Positions 35,935 through 43,921 of a DNA stretch of 60,200 bases are shown one piece after another. Below the pieces are notes generated by a model that saw nothing but the letters and a program-made list of their open reading frames with translations, was not told where the DNA came from and did not search any database. The translations under genes and the position numbers were made by a program. Position 1 is the stretch's first letter, and each line of letters begins with the position of its first letter. Source of the stretch: Chloroflexota bacterium (GTDB lineage Bacteria > Chloroflexota > Dehalococcoidia > UBA2985); contig JACQTZ010000027.1 in NCBI GenBank assembly GCA_016210515.1, forward strand, positions 1 through 60,200, in the 5' to 3' direction.

Positions 35935-37008
35935 ATGCCACAGATACATGACGTAAACATCCAGCGTATCCAGCCCCTGGCCTCACCCAGGGAGTACCTG
36001 GAGAAACTGCCCGCTACCCCACAGATCGCCCAACTGGTAGCAGACGGGCGTCAGCAGATTGCCCGCATCCTTAGGGGCGAGGACGACCGCATGCTCCTCA
36101 TCACAGGCCCCTGCTCCCTCCACGACGTAAACGCCGGCTACGAGTACGCCCGGCGACTGAAGGCACTGGCCGACGAGTTCCAGGACCGCCTCCTCATCGT
36201 TATGCGCGTCTACTTTGAGAAGCCCCGCACCACCGTGGGATGGAAGGGCCTCATCTACGATCCTCATCTCAACGGCACCTTCGATATCACCGCGGGACTC
36301 CACATTGCCCGGGAGTTCATGCTGAGAATCGGCGAGCTGGGTGTGCTGGCCGCGACGGAGCTTATCGACCCCGTCACGCCCCAGTATGTTGCAGACCTCC
36401 TATCCTGGGTCGCCATAGGTGCCCGTACCGCGGAGAGCCAGACCCATCGTGAGATGGCCAGCGGCCTCTCCATGCCTGTGGGTCTCAAGAACGGCACCGG
36501 AGGCAGTGTCCAGTTGGCCGTGGATGGGGTAGTGGCCGCGCAGGCTGTCCAGGCTTTTCTGGGAGTGGACGCCGATGGCAAGGCGGCCATCGTAGTCACC
36601 AGGGGCAACCCCAACTGCCACATCGTCCTCCGGGGAGGCAGTCGCGGCCCCAACTACGACGCCAGCTCCATCGCCGATGCCGTCCAGAGGCTCCAGCGCG
36701 CCAGCGTAAACACGCGCCTCCTGGTGGACTGCTCCCATGCCAACTCCGACAAGGACCACACCAAGCAGCGCATCCCCTTCCACGATGTCCTCAACCAGCG
36801 CATAGCCGGCAATCGCAACATCGTCGGCATGATGCTGGAAAGCCACCTGTTCGAAGGCAAGCAGAACCTGGATGAGCGCAACCCTGGCAAACTCAAGTAC
36901 GGCATCTCCATCACAGACGCCTGCATAGGCTGGGAGGAGACGGTAGAGCTCCTCACCGCTGCCTACCAGGCCCTTGGCTACTCCAGGAAGATGCCCGCTC
37001 CAGCCTAG
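35935..37008 (+). CDS. aroG: 3-deoxy-7-phosphoheptulonate synthase, class I (AroG/F/H type)
   Basis: The first step of the shikimate pathway. 357 aa, full length. Seen: LITGPCSLHDVNAGYEYARR with metal Cys, MRVYFEKPRTTVGWKGLI, GLKNGTGGSVQLAVDG, GNPNCHIVLRGG and DCSHANSDKDHTKQ. This is the enterobacterial-like I-alpha class with its N-terminal regulatory segment, whereas many bacteria of this kind carry the I-beta form; transfer is possible. The ribosome site is AGGTGA. The 3' end overlaps the convergent VanZ-like gene by 56 bp. Confidence 0.96.
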   Translation: MPQIHDVNIQRIQPLASPREYLEKLPATPQIAQLVADGRQQIARILRGEDDRMLLITGPCSLHDVNAGYEYARRLKALADEFQDRLLIVMRVYFEKPRTTVGWKGLIYDPHLNGTFDITAGLHIAREFMLRIGELGVLAATELIDPVTPQYVADLLSWVAIGARTAESQTHREMASGLSMPVGLKNGTGGSVQLAVDGVVAAQAVQAFLGVDADGKAAIVVTRGNPNCHIVLRGGSRGPNYDASSIADAVQRLQRASVNTRLLVDCSHANSDKDHTKQRIPFHDVLNQRIAGNRNIVGMMLESHLFEGKQNLDERNPGKLKYGISITDACIGWEETVELLTAAYQALGYSRKMPAPA

Positions 37009-37438
37009 TCGCGCCTCCTGAGTGGACTCGCCTGGGCCAGTATCCCCTGAGACGAGGCCCCACTACGCCCAGTACCACCAGGCCCGCCAAGGCCCCTGCC
37101 CCGTCCAGCGCAATATCCTTGAGCTCAGGGGCACGATTGGGGGTGAAGCTCTGAAAGGCCTCATCTCCCAGTGCGAAGACCATGCAGAACGCCAGACCGA
37201 GAATGAACGTCCTACCACCGCCAAGAAAAGACCGAAGGGCCGCGTAGGCAAGCATCCCCAGAACGCCGTACTCCCCCAGGTGACCCACCTCGTCCTGGTA
37301 CTGCCCCAGCCACTTCACACCTGGCAAGTCGGTGGACAAAAAGGAGCGGGAGGAGAGAAAGAGAATAAGGCCCATCCACGCCAGCAGGGCCAGAGCGGAC
37401 CAGAGTCCGTATCTCCTCTCCACGGCCGTCAGGCGCAA
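36953..37438 (-). CDS. VanZ-like membrane protein
   Basis: A 161-aa VanZ-family protein with four helices. Seen: LLAWMGLILFLSSRSF, the conserved DEVGHLGEYGVLGMLAYAAL, and FALGDEAFQSFTPNRAPELK with the DxxxD-like DIALDGAGALAG. VanZ family members are linked to teicoplanin resistance, but most have no known function. The start is a TTG with GGGAGG six bases upstream. The C-terminal tail is cytoplasmic, Arg/Ser-rich, and encoded opposite the end of aroG. Confidence 0.88.
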   Translation of the reverse strand: MRLTAVERRYGLWSALALLAWMGLILFLSSRSFLSTDLPGVKWLGQYQDEVGHLGEYGVLGMLAYAALRSFLGGGRTFILGLAFCMVFALGDEAFQSFTPNRAPELKDIALDGAGALAGLVVLGVVGPRLRGYWPRRVHSGGATRLERASSWSSQGPGRQR

Positions 37439-37555
37439 TCCTGGCCTCCCTTCTCACGTCAGCTTGACGCCCAAATAGGGCTATGCTACTATCCTATTGC
37501 TCTTCTCCACCCATTGCAAGCTCATGTAACTACCTCAGGCCATAGGTGTTTCCCA

Positions 37556-38521
37556 ATGCGAGTTCACCAGGAGCTGTCCCCACAACTGCCACGAAGAAAC
37601 ACCGTCCTGGCCGTAGGCGTCTTCGACGGGGTGCACGTAGGCCACCGCCACCTTCTGAAATGCCTTAAAGAAGCCGCATCTCAAAGGGGGCTGCTCAGCG
37701 GCGTTGTCACCTTCATCAACCATCCGCACACCGTCCTTGCCCCTGGTACGCTCGCGGCGGGCATCAAGTACATCACCTCCTTCCAGGACCGACTGGCCCT
37801 CCTGGAGAGCACCGGCGTGGACATGGTTATCCCCCTGACCTTCGATGTGGAGCTGTCCCGTCTGAGTGCTCGTGACTTCACGGATTTGCTCCAGGAACGT
37901 TTGAGCATGGTGGGGCTGGTCATGGGGCCCAACTTCGCCATGGGACACAAGAGAGAGGGCAACCCCCAGACCCTCAAGGCCATTGGCGACGAAAAAGGCT
38001 TCTCTGTTACCATAGTGGAACCGATAACCAACGGCGGAGATAGAATCAGCAGCACCGCCATCCGGCAGGCCATCTCCGACGGAGACATGGACAGGGCATC
38101 CAGATACCTGGGCAGGCCCTTTACCCTTCATGGCAGGGTGCTGGCGGGCGACTCCAGGGGCAGAACCCTGGGCTTCCCAACGGCCAACCTGGGCATCCCC
38201 AAAGACCTCATGATACCTGGGGATGGCATCTACGCCACTTGGGCCTGCGTCGGCAACCAGCGGCACATGGCGGCCACCAACATAGGTGTCAAGCCAACCT
38301 TTGGCACAAAAGAGCGCACAATTGAGGCATTCCTCCTGGACTTCAGCGGAGACCTGTACGACTCTGAGATGACTCTGGAGTTTGCCCAGCGCCTGCGGGA
38401 CGAGCTGCGCTTCGAGACGCCGGAGGCCCTGATGGCCCAGATACGCCGGGACGTGGAGTACACCAGAAAGGTGCTGAAGGATCCCCTGGCACAGCCCACC
38501 TTGACCCTTGAAACCCGTTGA
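37556..38521 (+). CDS. ribF: Bifunctional riboflavin kinase / FAD synthetase
   Basis: Converts riboflavin to FMN and FAD. 321 aa. The N-terminal FMN adenylyltransferase domain shows VGVFDGVHVGHRHLL, VVTFINHPHTVLAPG and ISSTAIRQAISDGDM; the C-terminal kinase domain shows LHGRVLAGDSRGRTLGFPTA and GVKPTFGTKERTIEAFLLDF. The ATG at 37556 puts the nucleotide motif near residue 25 as usual; upstream codons of the longer frame overlap vanZ antisense. tyrS follows 16 bases later. Confidence 0.95.
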   Translation: MRVHQELSPQLPRRNTVLAVGVFDGVHVGHRHLLKCLKEAASQRGLLSGVVTFINHPHTVLAPGTLAAGIKYITSFQDRLALLESTGVDMVIPLTFDVELSRLSARDFTDLLQERLSMVGLVMGPNFAMGHKREGNPQTLKAIGDEKGFSVTIVEPITNGGDRISSTAIRQAISDGDMDRASRYLGRPFTLHGRVLAGDSRGRTLGFPTANLGIPKDLMIPGDGIYATWACVGNQRHMAATNIGVKPTFGTKERTIEAFLLDFSGDLYDSEMTLEFAQRLRDELRFETPEALMAQIRRDVEYTRKVLKDPLAQPTLTLETR

Positions 38522-38537
38522 CGCAGGCTGAACCAAT

Positions 38538-39896
38538 TTGACAAAAGAGTTGATAGATCCCAAGACCCTCCACAACGTCCTCAGGCGTGGCGTCTCCGAA
38601 ATCATCGTGGAGGAGGAGTTCGTGCGCCTGCTCCAGGAAGGCAAGCCCCTGCGCCTGAAGATGGGCTTCGACCCCAGCCGTCCGGACATCCACCTGGGCC
38701 ACGCCGTGGGCCTCCGCAAGCTGCGGCAGCTCCAGGAGCTGGGACACCAGGTAGTTCTCATCGTGGGGGACTGGACGGCCCAGATCGGCGACCCGAGCGG
38801 CCAGTCAATCACACGCCCCATGCTCACTGCCGAGGAGGTCCGAGCCAATGCCGAGACCTACCTGCGCCAGTTCTTCAAGGTGGTGGACAGAGAGCGCACC
38901 CAGACCGTGTGGCAGAGCGAGTGGTTCGGCAGCTTCACCCTCGCCAGCGTCTTCGACCTCACCCGCCGCTTCACCGTGGCCCAGTTCCTGGCCAGGGACG
39001 ATTTCGCCCAGCGCTTCCAGGCCCAGCGGCCCATCGCCATCACCGAGCTCCTCTACCCCCTCCTCCAGGCCTACGACTCCGTGGCCATACAATCGGACGT
39101 GGAGTTTGGCGGCTCGGACCAGCGCTTCAATCTCCTGGTGGGCCGTGACCTCCAGGGCATGATGGGCCAGAGACAGCAGCAGTGCTTCATCATGCCCCTT
39201 CTGGTGGGCATCGACGGCGTCCAGAAGATGAGCAAGAGCCTGGGCAACTATATCGGCGTGGATGAGCCGCCCGACGACATGTACGGCAAGGTCATGTCCA
39301 TCCCTGATTCGCTGATGATGGACTACTTTGAACTGCTGACCGACGTCCCCGATGAGGACTTGACCGAGATGCGCCGCGAGATGGAGGCCCAGGCCGTCAA
39401 CCCCATGGAGCTAAAAAAGCGCCTCGCCCGGGACATCGTCGCCCAGTTCCACGGCGGCGCGGCCGCGGCTAAAGAGGCAGAGGAGCACTTCGAGCGGACG
39501 TACCAGCGAAGGGAAGTGCCAGAGGATGCAGTCGAATTTCCTTTCTCGTTCAGTTCTCCATGGAACGGTCCAAATGGTGACCTCGTAGGTTCAAAGCAAC
39601 GTGGCGGCTGGGCACATCGCGGTGAAGAATTCAATTTCCCCAGTCAACTGGCCATTAACATCCCCGCTCTTTTGGTGAGAGCTTCCGTTGTGGCAAGTCG
39701 GGCAGAGGCAAAACGCCTCATTGCTCAGGGGGCCGTAGAGGTTAGTGGACGGCCAGTACGAACTGAGTGGATGGCCCTAGAAGCAGGAGCAGTTGTGGAC
39801 CTTGAGTCTGAAATGGGCATAGTCCCAGGGGATATTCTCAAAATCGGCAGGCGCCGCTTCGTGAGAATCGTCAACGCAGACGCACCCACATCCTAG
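38538..39896 (+). CDS. tyrS: Tyrosyl-tRNA synthetase
   Basis: A 452-aa class-I synthetase. Seen: HLGHAVG (HIGH motif), GDWTAQIGDPSG, QSDVEFGGSDQRFNLLVGRD and KMSKS in GVQKMSKSLGNY, then a C-terminal S4 domain (ASRAEAKRLIAQGAVEVSGR). The start is probably TTG 38538, with no clear ribosome site, close after ribF. From about 39,530 codon use turns clearly more A/T-rich, and the linker before the S4 domain (WNGPNGDLVGSKQRGGWAHR) is about 30-40 residues longer than expected, suggesting a mosaic 3' end. Confidence 0.95.
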   Translation: MTKELIDPKTLHNVLRRGVSEIIVEEEFVRLLQEGKPLRLKMGFDPSRPDIHLGHAVGLRKLRQLQELGHQVVLIVGDWTAQIGDPSGQSITRPMLTAEEVRANAETYLRQFFKVVDRERTQTVWQSEWFGSFTLASVFDLTRRFTVAQFLARDDFAQRFQAQRPIAITELLYPLLQAYDSVAIQSDVEFGGSDQRFNLLVGRDLQGMMGQRQQQCFIMPLLVGIDGVQKMSKSLGNYIGVDEPPDDMYGKVMSIPDSLMMDYFELLTDVPDEDLTEMRREMEAQAVNPMELKKRLARDIVAQFHGGAAAAKEAEEHFERTYQRREVPEDAVEFPFSFSSPWNGPNGDLVGSKQRGGWAHRGEEFNFPSQLAINIPALLVRASVVASRAEAKRLIAQGAVEVSGRPVRTEWMALEAGAVVDLESEMGIVPGDILKIGRRRFVRIVNADAPTS

Positions 39897-39919
39897 AAGG
39901 CTGCGGAAGAAAGGTGGTG

Positions 39920-39995
39920 TGCAGAGGGGCCTCGCCCCTCTGCCGGGAGTTTGAGGGTGTCCCTCAAATATAGATTTCTCCCCTTTCCTGGCCAG
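39920..39995 (+). repeat. 76-bp direct repeat, left copy
   Basis: Contains two hairpins (GCAGAGGGGC/GCCCCTCTGC and TTTGAGGG/CCCTCAAA) and ends CCTGGCCAG. An 85-90 % identical copy in the same direction and of the same length lies at 40982-41057, so the SDR gene is bracketed. A dispersed-repeat copy (GCCTGCCCTGAGCTTGCCGA) follows directly. Confidence 0.8.
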
Positions 39996-40112
39996 AGCCT
40001 GCCCTGAGCTTGCCGAAGGGAAGGGGGCCAAAGGGATGGTCGAAGGAGTTTTTCAGCATCCTGCTAGTGGGCGTTCCAGAAAAAGAAGCATAAAATAAAG
40101 GAGGGACAATCA

Positions 40113-40961
40113 ATGGGTAAGCTCGATGGGAAGGTCGCCATTGTGACCGGTGCCAGCCGCGGCATCGGCGAGGAGATCGCCAAGGTGTTCGCGTCGGAAG
40201 GGGCCAGAGTCGTCTGTGCGGCCCGCACCCTGAGAGAAGGGGACCACCAGCTTCCTGGCTCCCTGGAGACCACCGTGGCAGCCATTCGCGACGCCGGCGG
40301 CGAGGCCACTCCAGTCGCAGCCAACATCTCGGTGCCCGAGGAGTGCGAAGCCCTGGTTAAGGCCGCTCACGACACCTACGGGCCGGTAGACGTCCTGGTC
40401 AACGATGCCGCCCTTATGTACACTGTTCCAGTGAGAGAGTACCCCCTCAACCGGTGGATGCGTACCTGGGCGGTCAACGTCCACGCCCCCTTCATCCTCA
40501 GCAAGCTGGTGATGGAGGACATGATAGTTCGCGGAAGCGGCAGTATTGTGAACATCTCTTCCGGAGCCGCCATCGGCCCCGGACGTGGCCCTTATCCTGG
40601 TGCTCGCGGAGGTGGGACTCCATACGGCGTCCAGAAAGCGGCCCTGGAGCGGTTAACCCAGGGCCTGGCCCAGGAGCTGTACCAGTACGGCATCACCGTG
40701 GCAGCCGTCTCGCCCTCCCAGTTCGTGCCAACGGTCGGCTCCATGTTCGCCCAGCAGAGGCAGACCGTGGACCCCGAGACCACCGAGCCTCCCAGTATGA
40801 TGGCTAGGGCCGTCCTGCTGCTGGCCACCGAGCCCCTGGACAAGGTGACGGGTCGAGTCACATACAGCCAGCAGATACTCAAGGAGTTTGGCTGGATCAC
40901 CCAGGCCAGGGGGACGGGAGTAGACCCCAACCGCATGGGAAGCGGGTACAGCAGGATGTAG
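40113..40961 (+). CDS. Short-chain dehydrogenase/reductase (SDR)
   Basis: A 282-aa NAD(P)-dependent oxidoreductase. Seen: the cofactor motif VTGASRGIGEEIAKVF, an NDAAL motif in place of NNAG, catalytic Ser in IVNISSGAAIG and YGVQK (YxxxK). The segment PGRGPYPGARGGGTPYG is an unusual glycine-rich insertion just before the catalytic Tyr. AAAGGAGGG precedes the ATG. The substrate is unknown. It is bracketed by 76-bp direct repeats and so may be a small mobile or duplicated unit. Confidence 0.92.
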   Translation: MGKLDGKVAIVTGASRGIGEEIAKVFASEGARVVCAARTLREGDHQLPGSLETTVAAIRDAGGEATPVAANISVPEECEALVKAAHDTYGPVDVLVNDAALMYTVPVREYPLNRWMRTWAVNVHAPFILSKLVMEDMIVRGSGSIVNISSGAAIGPGRGPYPGARGGGTPYGVQKAALERLTQGLAQELYQYGITVAAVSPSQFVPTVGSMFAQQRQTVDPETTEPPSMMARAVLLLATEPLDKVTGRVTYSQQILKEFGWITQARGTGVDPNRMGSGYSRM

Positions 40962-40981
40962 AGCCTTTTAACAAAGGGAAG

Positions 40982-41057
40982 TGCAGAGGGGCTCCGCCCC
41001 TCTGCCAGGAGTTTGAGGGAGTCCCTCAAACATAAATTTCTCCCCCTTCCTGGCCAG
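40982..41057 (+). repeat. 76-bp direct repeat, right copy
   Basis: Same structure as the left copy at 39920-39995: GCAGAGGGGC/GCCCCTCTGC, GAGTTTGAGGGAGTCCCTC and a CCTTCCTGGCCAG end. It begins 20 bases after the SDR stop codon. Confidence 0.8.
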
Positions 41058-41130
41058 GAAGGGGGAGAGGGGGATAGCCGAAAGATTCTTGGCACCTTGC
41101 TAGGTCAAGAGCCAGCCTTCCAACAGGTGG

Positions 41131-41202
41131 AGCGGGTGATGGGACTCGAACCCACGACAGCTTGCTTGGGAAGCAAGAGCTCTACCACTGAGCTACACCC
41201 GC
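41131..41202 (-). tRNA. tRNA-Gly (anticodon CCC)
   Basis: A 72-nt cloverleaf on the minus strand: acceptor GCGGGTG/CACCCGC with discriminator T, D-arm GCTC...GAGC, anticodon stem CTTGC/GCAAG with loop TTCCCAA (anticodon CCC), T-arm GTGGG-TTCGAGT-CCCAT. CCA is not encoded. Confidence 0.96.
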
Positions 41203-41268
41203 TCGCCCAGATTGTAGGGCTGGCCTACCAGGGTGTCAATTGATTGTACAATTAACGGCAACTAGAGC

Positions 41269-41700
41269 ATGAGCATTCAAGAGAAGATGAGACCTGGAGA
41301 GACCATCGTCTCTGACCACGCGCCCTTCTACGCGACCTCCCAGCGGCTCATCCACTACCAGGAGAAGGACGGGGTAGAGGAGCTGCGGGACATCTCCTAC
41401 GCCCGCTTGACCTCGGTGGAGGTGGTCAAGCTGCCCCGCCACAAGATGATGATTGCCGGCACCGCGCTGACCATCGGGGGCATCATCATGGCCAGCATGG
41501 GGTTCATCACCTCCTGGCCTGCCATAGTCTTTGGCATTGGCGCGCTCGTCTACGGAGGTATGGGGAGAGAGGCATACTACCAGTTTCGCGCCAACGGCAT
41601 GACCAAGGAAGAGGCGGCTCGATGGCGCCTGGCCTACTGGGGTAACGGGAACTTCATCCGCACCATACGCACCATCACCGGGGAGCGTCGGGAGCTCTAG
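41269..41700 (+). CDS. Membrane protein with PH-like N-terminal region
   Basis: A 143-aa protein not assigned to a named family. The N-terminus (PGETIVSDHAPFYATSQRLI, LRDISYARLTSVEV) resembles the bacterial PH-like domain of YdbT/YvlB-type proteins. Two helices follow (MIAGTALTIGGIIMASMGF and PAIVFGIGALVYGGMG), then a basic tail. The ATG at 41269 has only a weak GAG-type site. It lies alone between tRNA-Gly and a REP repeat. Confidence 0.8.
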   Translation: MSIQEKMRPGETIVSDHAPFYATSQRLIHYQEKDGVEELRDISYARLTSVEVVKLPRHKMMIAGTALTIGGIIMASMGFITSWPAIVFGIGALVYGGMGREAYYQFRANGMTKEEAARWRLAYWGNGNFIRTIRTITGERREL

Positions 41701-41743
41701 CCCCTAGTATCACACGGCTGTGTTCCCTGGAGTCATAGCAGAC

Positions 41744-41805
41744 CCGCTCGCCCTGAGCTTGTCGAAGGGCCAGCCGCTCTGGTTCGACAAGCTCACCACG
41801 AGCGG
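41744..41805. repeat. REP-like palindromes flanking the IS110 element, left
   Basis: CCGCTCGCCCTGAGCTTGTC followed by CCGCTCTGGTTCGACAAGCT...CCACGAGCGG (41774-41805), members of the REP family whose intact form is at 28050. The IS110 upstream region begins immediately after. Confidence 0.7.
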
Positions 41806-41841
41806 ACAGTCCACCTCCGCTCATCCTTGTATCTTATATAT

Positions 41842-41975
41842 GGGTGTGACAGACCGATTCACCCTGGGTAGTAATAGACCGTGGCTCAGCGAGGTTGTCA
41901 CACCCCATGTTCCAAGAGCCCGAACAGTTGCCTGGGCAAAGGAAGCCCGTATCTTGCAAGGTCGGGCCAGGAAGG
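41842..41975 (+). ncRNA. Candidate bridge RNA of the IS110 element
   Basis: The 178 bp between the REP repeat and the recombinase ATG are non-coding but structured. GGGTGTGACA (41842-41851) pairs perfectly with TGTCACACCC (41896-41905), enclosing a 44-nt loop. TGTTC/GAACA (about 41909-41926) and GGGC/GCCC (about 41934-41948) form further stems. IS110-group elements are known to encode a structured bridge RNA at this place, upstream of the recombinase. The assignment is inference from position and folding; loops were not matched to target or donor. Confidence 0.4.
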
Positions 41976-41983
41976 AGTAGTAG

Positions 41984-42933
<950 letters not shown>

Positions 42934-42960
42934 CAATCAAGACAGTTGCTGAGCCAGTTT

Positions 42961-43040
42961 ACCCTGAGCGAAGCCGAAGGGAAGGGCGTGAGCGGGACGT
43001 TCACTCCGCTCATGTGGTTCGACAGGCTCACCATGAGCGG
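42961..43040. repeat. REP-like palindromes flanking the IS110 element, right
   Basis: ACCCTGAGCGAAGCCGAAGG (variant of the dispersed repeat) followed by CCGCTCATGTGGTTCGACAG...CCATGAGCGG at 43006-43040. It mirrors the repeat left of the IS. Confidence 0.7.
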
Positions 43041-43103
43041 GGAGATAACAACTGAAGCTCACCATGAGCGGCTTTTCGCATCGCTTCTATTCGCAACCAG
43101 GCA

Positions 43104-43859
43104 TTAGCTCGCGAGCCCCTTCCGGTACTCCCTCACCAGCCGCGCCACGTCCTCCGGCCCCCTTCGCCCCGTACTTGCCAGCTCCTCCAGCCTGGCCCTC
43201 CGTGCCTCCACCTCGGTCGCCTCATCCTGTAGGAACCTGGGGGTCTCCACCCTTTCAAACCGGTCTTCCCCCTCCACCCACCGGTACAGGAGGCGTCCGT
43301 GAGGCTTTCCGTCCCGAACGTAGTCTACCTCGTGCACCTCGGCCAGCCGGCGCCAGAACCTGCCTGGATAGTATCCAAAGCGGCGAATGTACAGCACCAG
43401 GTCTATCCGCGAGGCTGCCTCATCGCTGACCCTGTTCCCCTGGCATATGATATCGAAGGTCTCCTCCAGCCCCGACGAGTGCAAAGCTGCGGCCAGGGAG
43501 TAGCCCGCCGTCATAGTGTCGAAGACTCGCCGCACGGGAGACCCCCAGATGTAGCCGGGCATTCCTCCATAGCTGAACTCTCCCACCACCAGGTAGCCAC
43601 CGGTGGCCGCCTTTTTCAGGTAGTCCATCTCCACCTCTTCGCCACTCAGGTAATGGATTGGCGCTTCAGGAGGCAGGAGGGACAGAAGGGCGTTAGTTGT
43701 GGTGGTCTTACCCGCGAGGCGTGGAATAGCCGTTACCACCAGGGAGAGGCCCCTGTCCATCGCGACCCACAGAGTAGCGGCTATCTCGGCGGTCAGAGTG
43801 CCGTTGCGAATGAGGTCTACGATAGTGACGGCTTCTGCCACGGTCTGCACGTCTCTCAC
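43104..43859 (-). CDS. Type II/IV secretion ATPase-like protein (VirB11/GspE fold)
   Basis: A 251-aa protein resembling the RecA-like core of secretion ATPases. DLIRNGTLTAEIAATLWVAM matches the helix before the nucleotide loop; the loop itself is TAIPRLAGKTTTT, lacking the first Gly of Walker A but keeping GKT. GYIWGSPVRRVFDTMTAGYSL and AAALHSSG correspond to the downstream Asp/His-box region. No N-terminal oligomerisation domain or zinc-binding tetracysteine is present, and no secretion genes adjoin it. The GTG start at 43859 lacks a ribosome site. A degenerate or repurposed ATPase is likely. Confidence 0.8.
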   Translation of the reverse strand: MRDVQTVAEAVTIVDLIRNGTLTAEIAATLWVAMDRGLSLVVTAIPRLAGKTTTTNALLSLLPPEAPIHYLSGEEVEMDYLKKAATGGYLVVGEFSYGGMPGYIWGSPVRRVFDTMTAGYSLAAALHSSGLEETFDIICQGNRVSDEAASRIDLVLYIRRFGYYPGRFWRRLAEVHEVDYVRDGKPHGRLLYRWVEGEDRFERVETPRFLQDEATEVEARRARLEELASTGRRGPEDVARLVREYRKGLAS

Positions 43860-43866
43860 AGAAACT

Positions 43867-43894
43867 GTAGGGGCGATTCATGAATCGCCCCTAC
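43867..43894. repeat. Perfect 28-bp palindrome
   Basis: GTAGGGGCGATTCA and its exact inverse, directly abutted, eight bases before the ATPase-like gene and 28 bases after selD. The 19896-19922 hairpin shares the TAGGGGCG/CGCCCCTA arms. Confidence 0.85.
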
Positions 43895-43921
43895 CATGAC
43901 GCTCTCCTGGACAATTATTTG

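Noticed and set aside
37022..37555. Long N-terminal extension of ribF
   Set aside because: It is antisense to the VanZ-like gene and has no family similarity; RibF motifs begin right after 37556.
42934..43103. Terminal inverted repeats of the IS element
   Set aside because: The inverted sequences on both sides belong to the dispersed REP-like family found elsewhere, and IS110 elements have no such ends.
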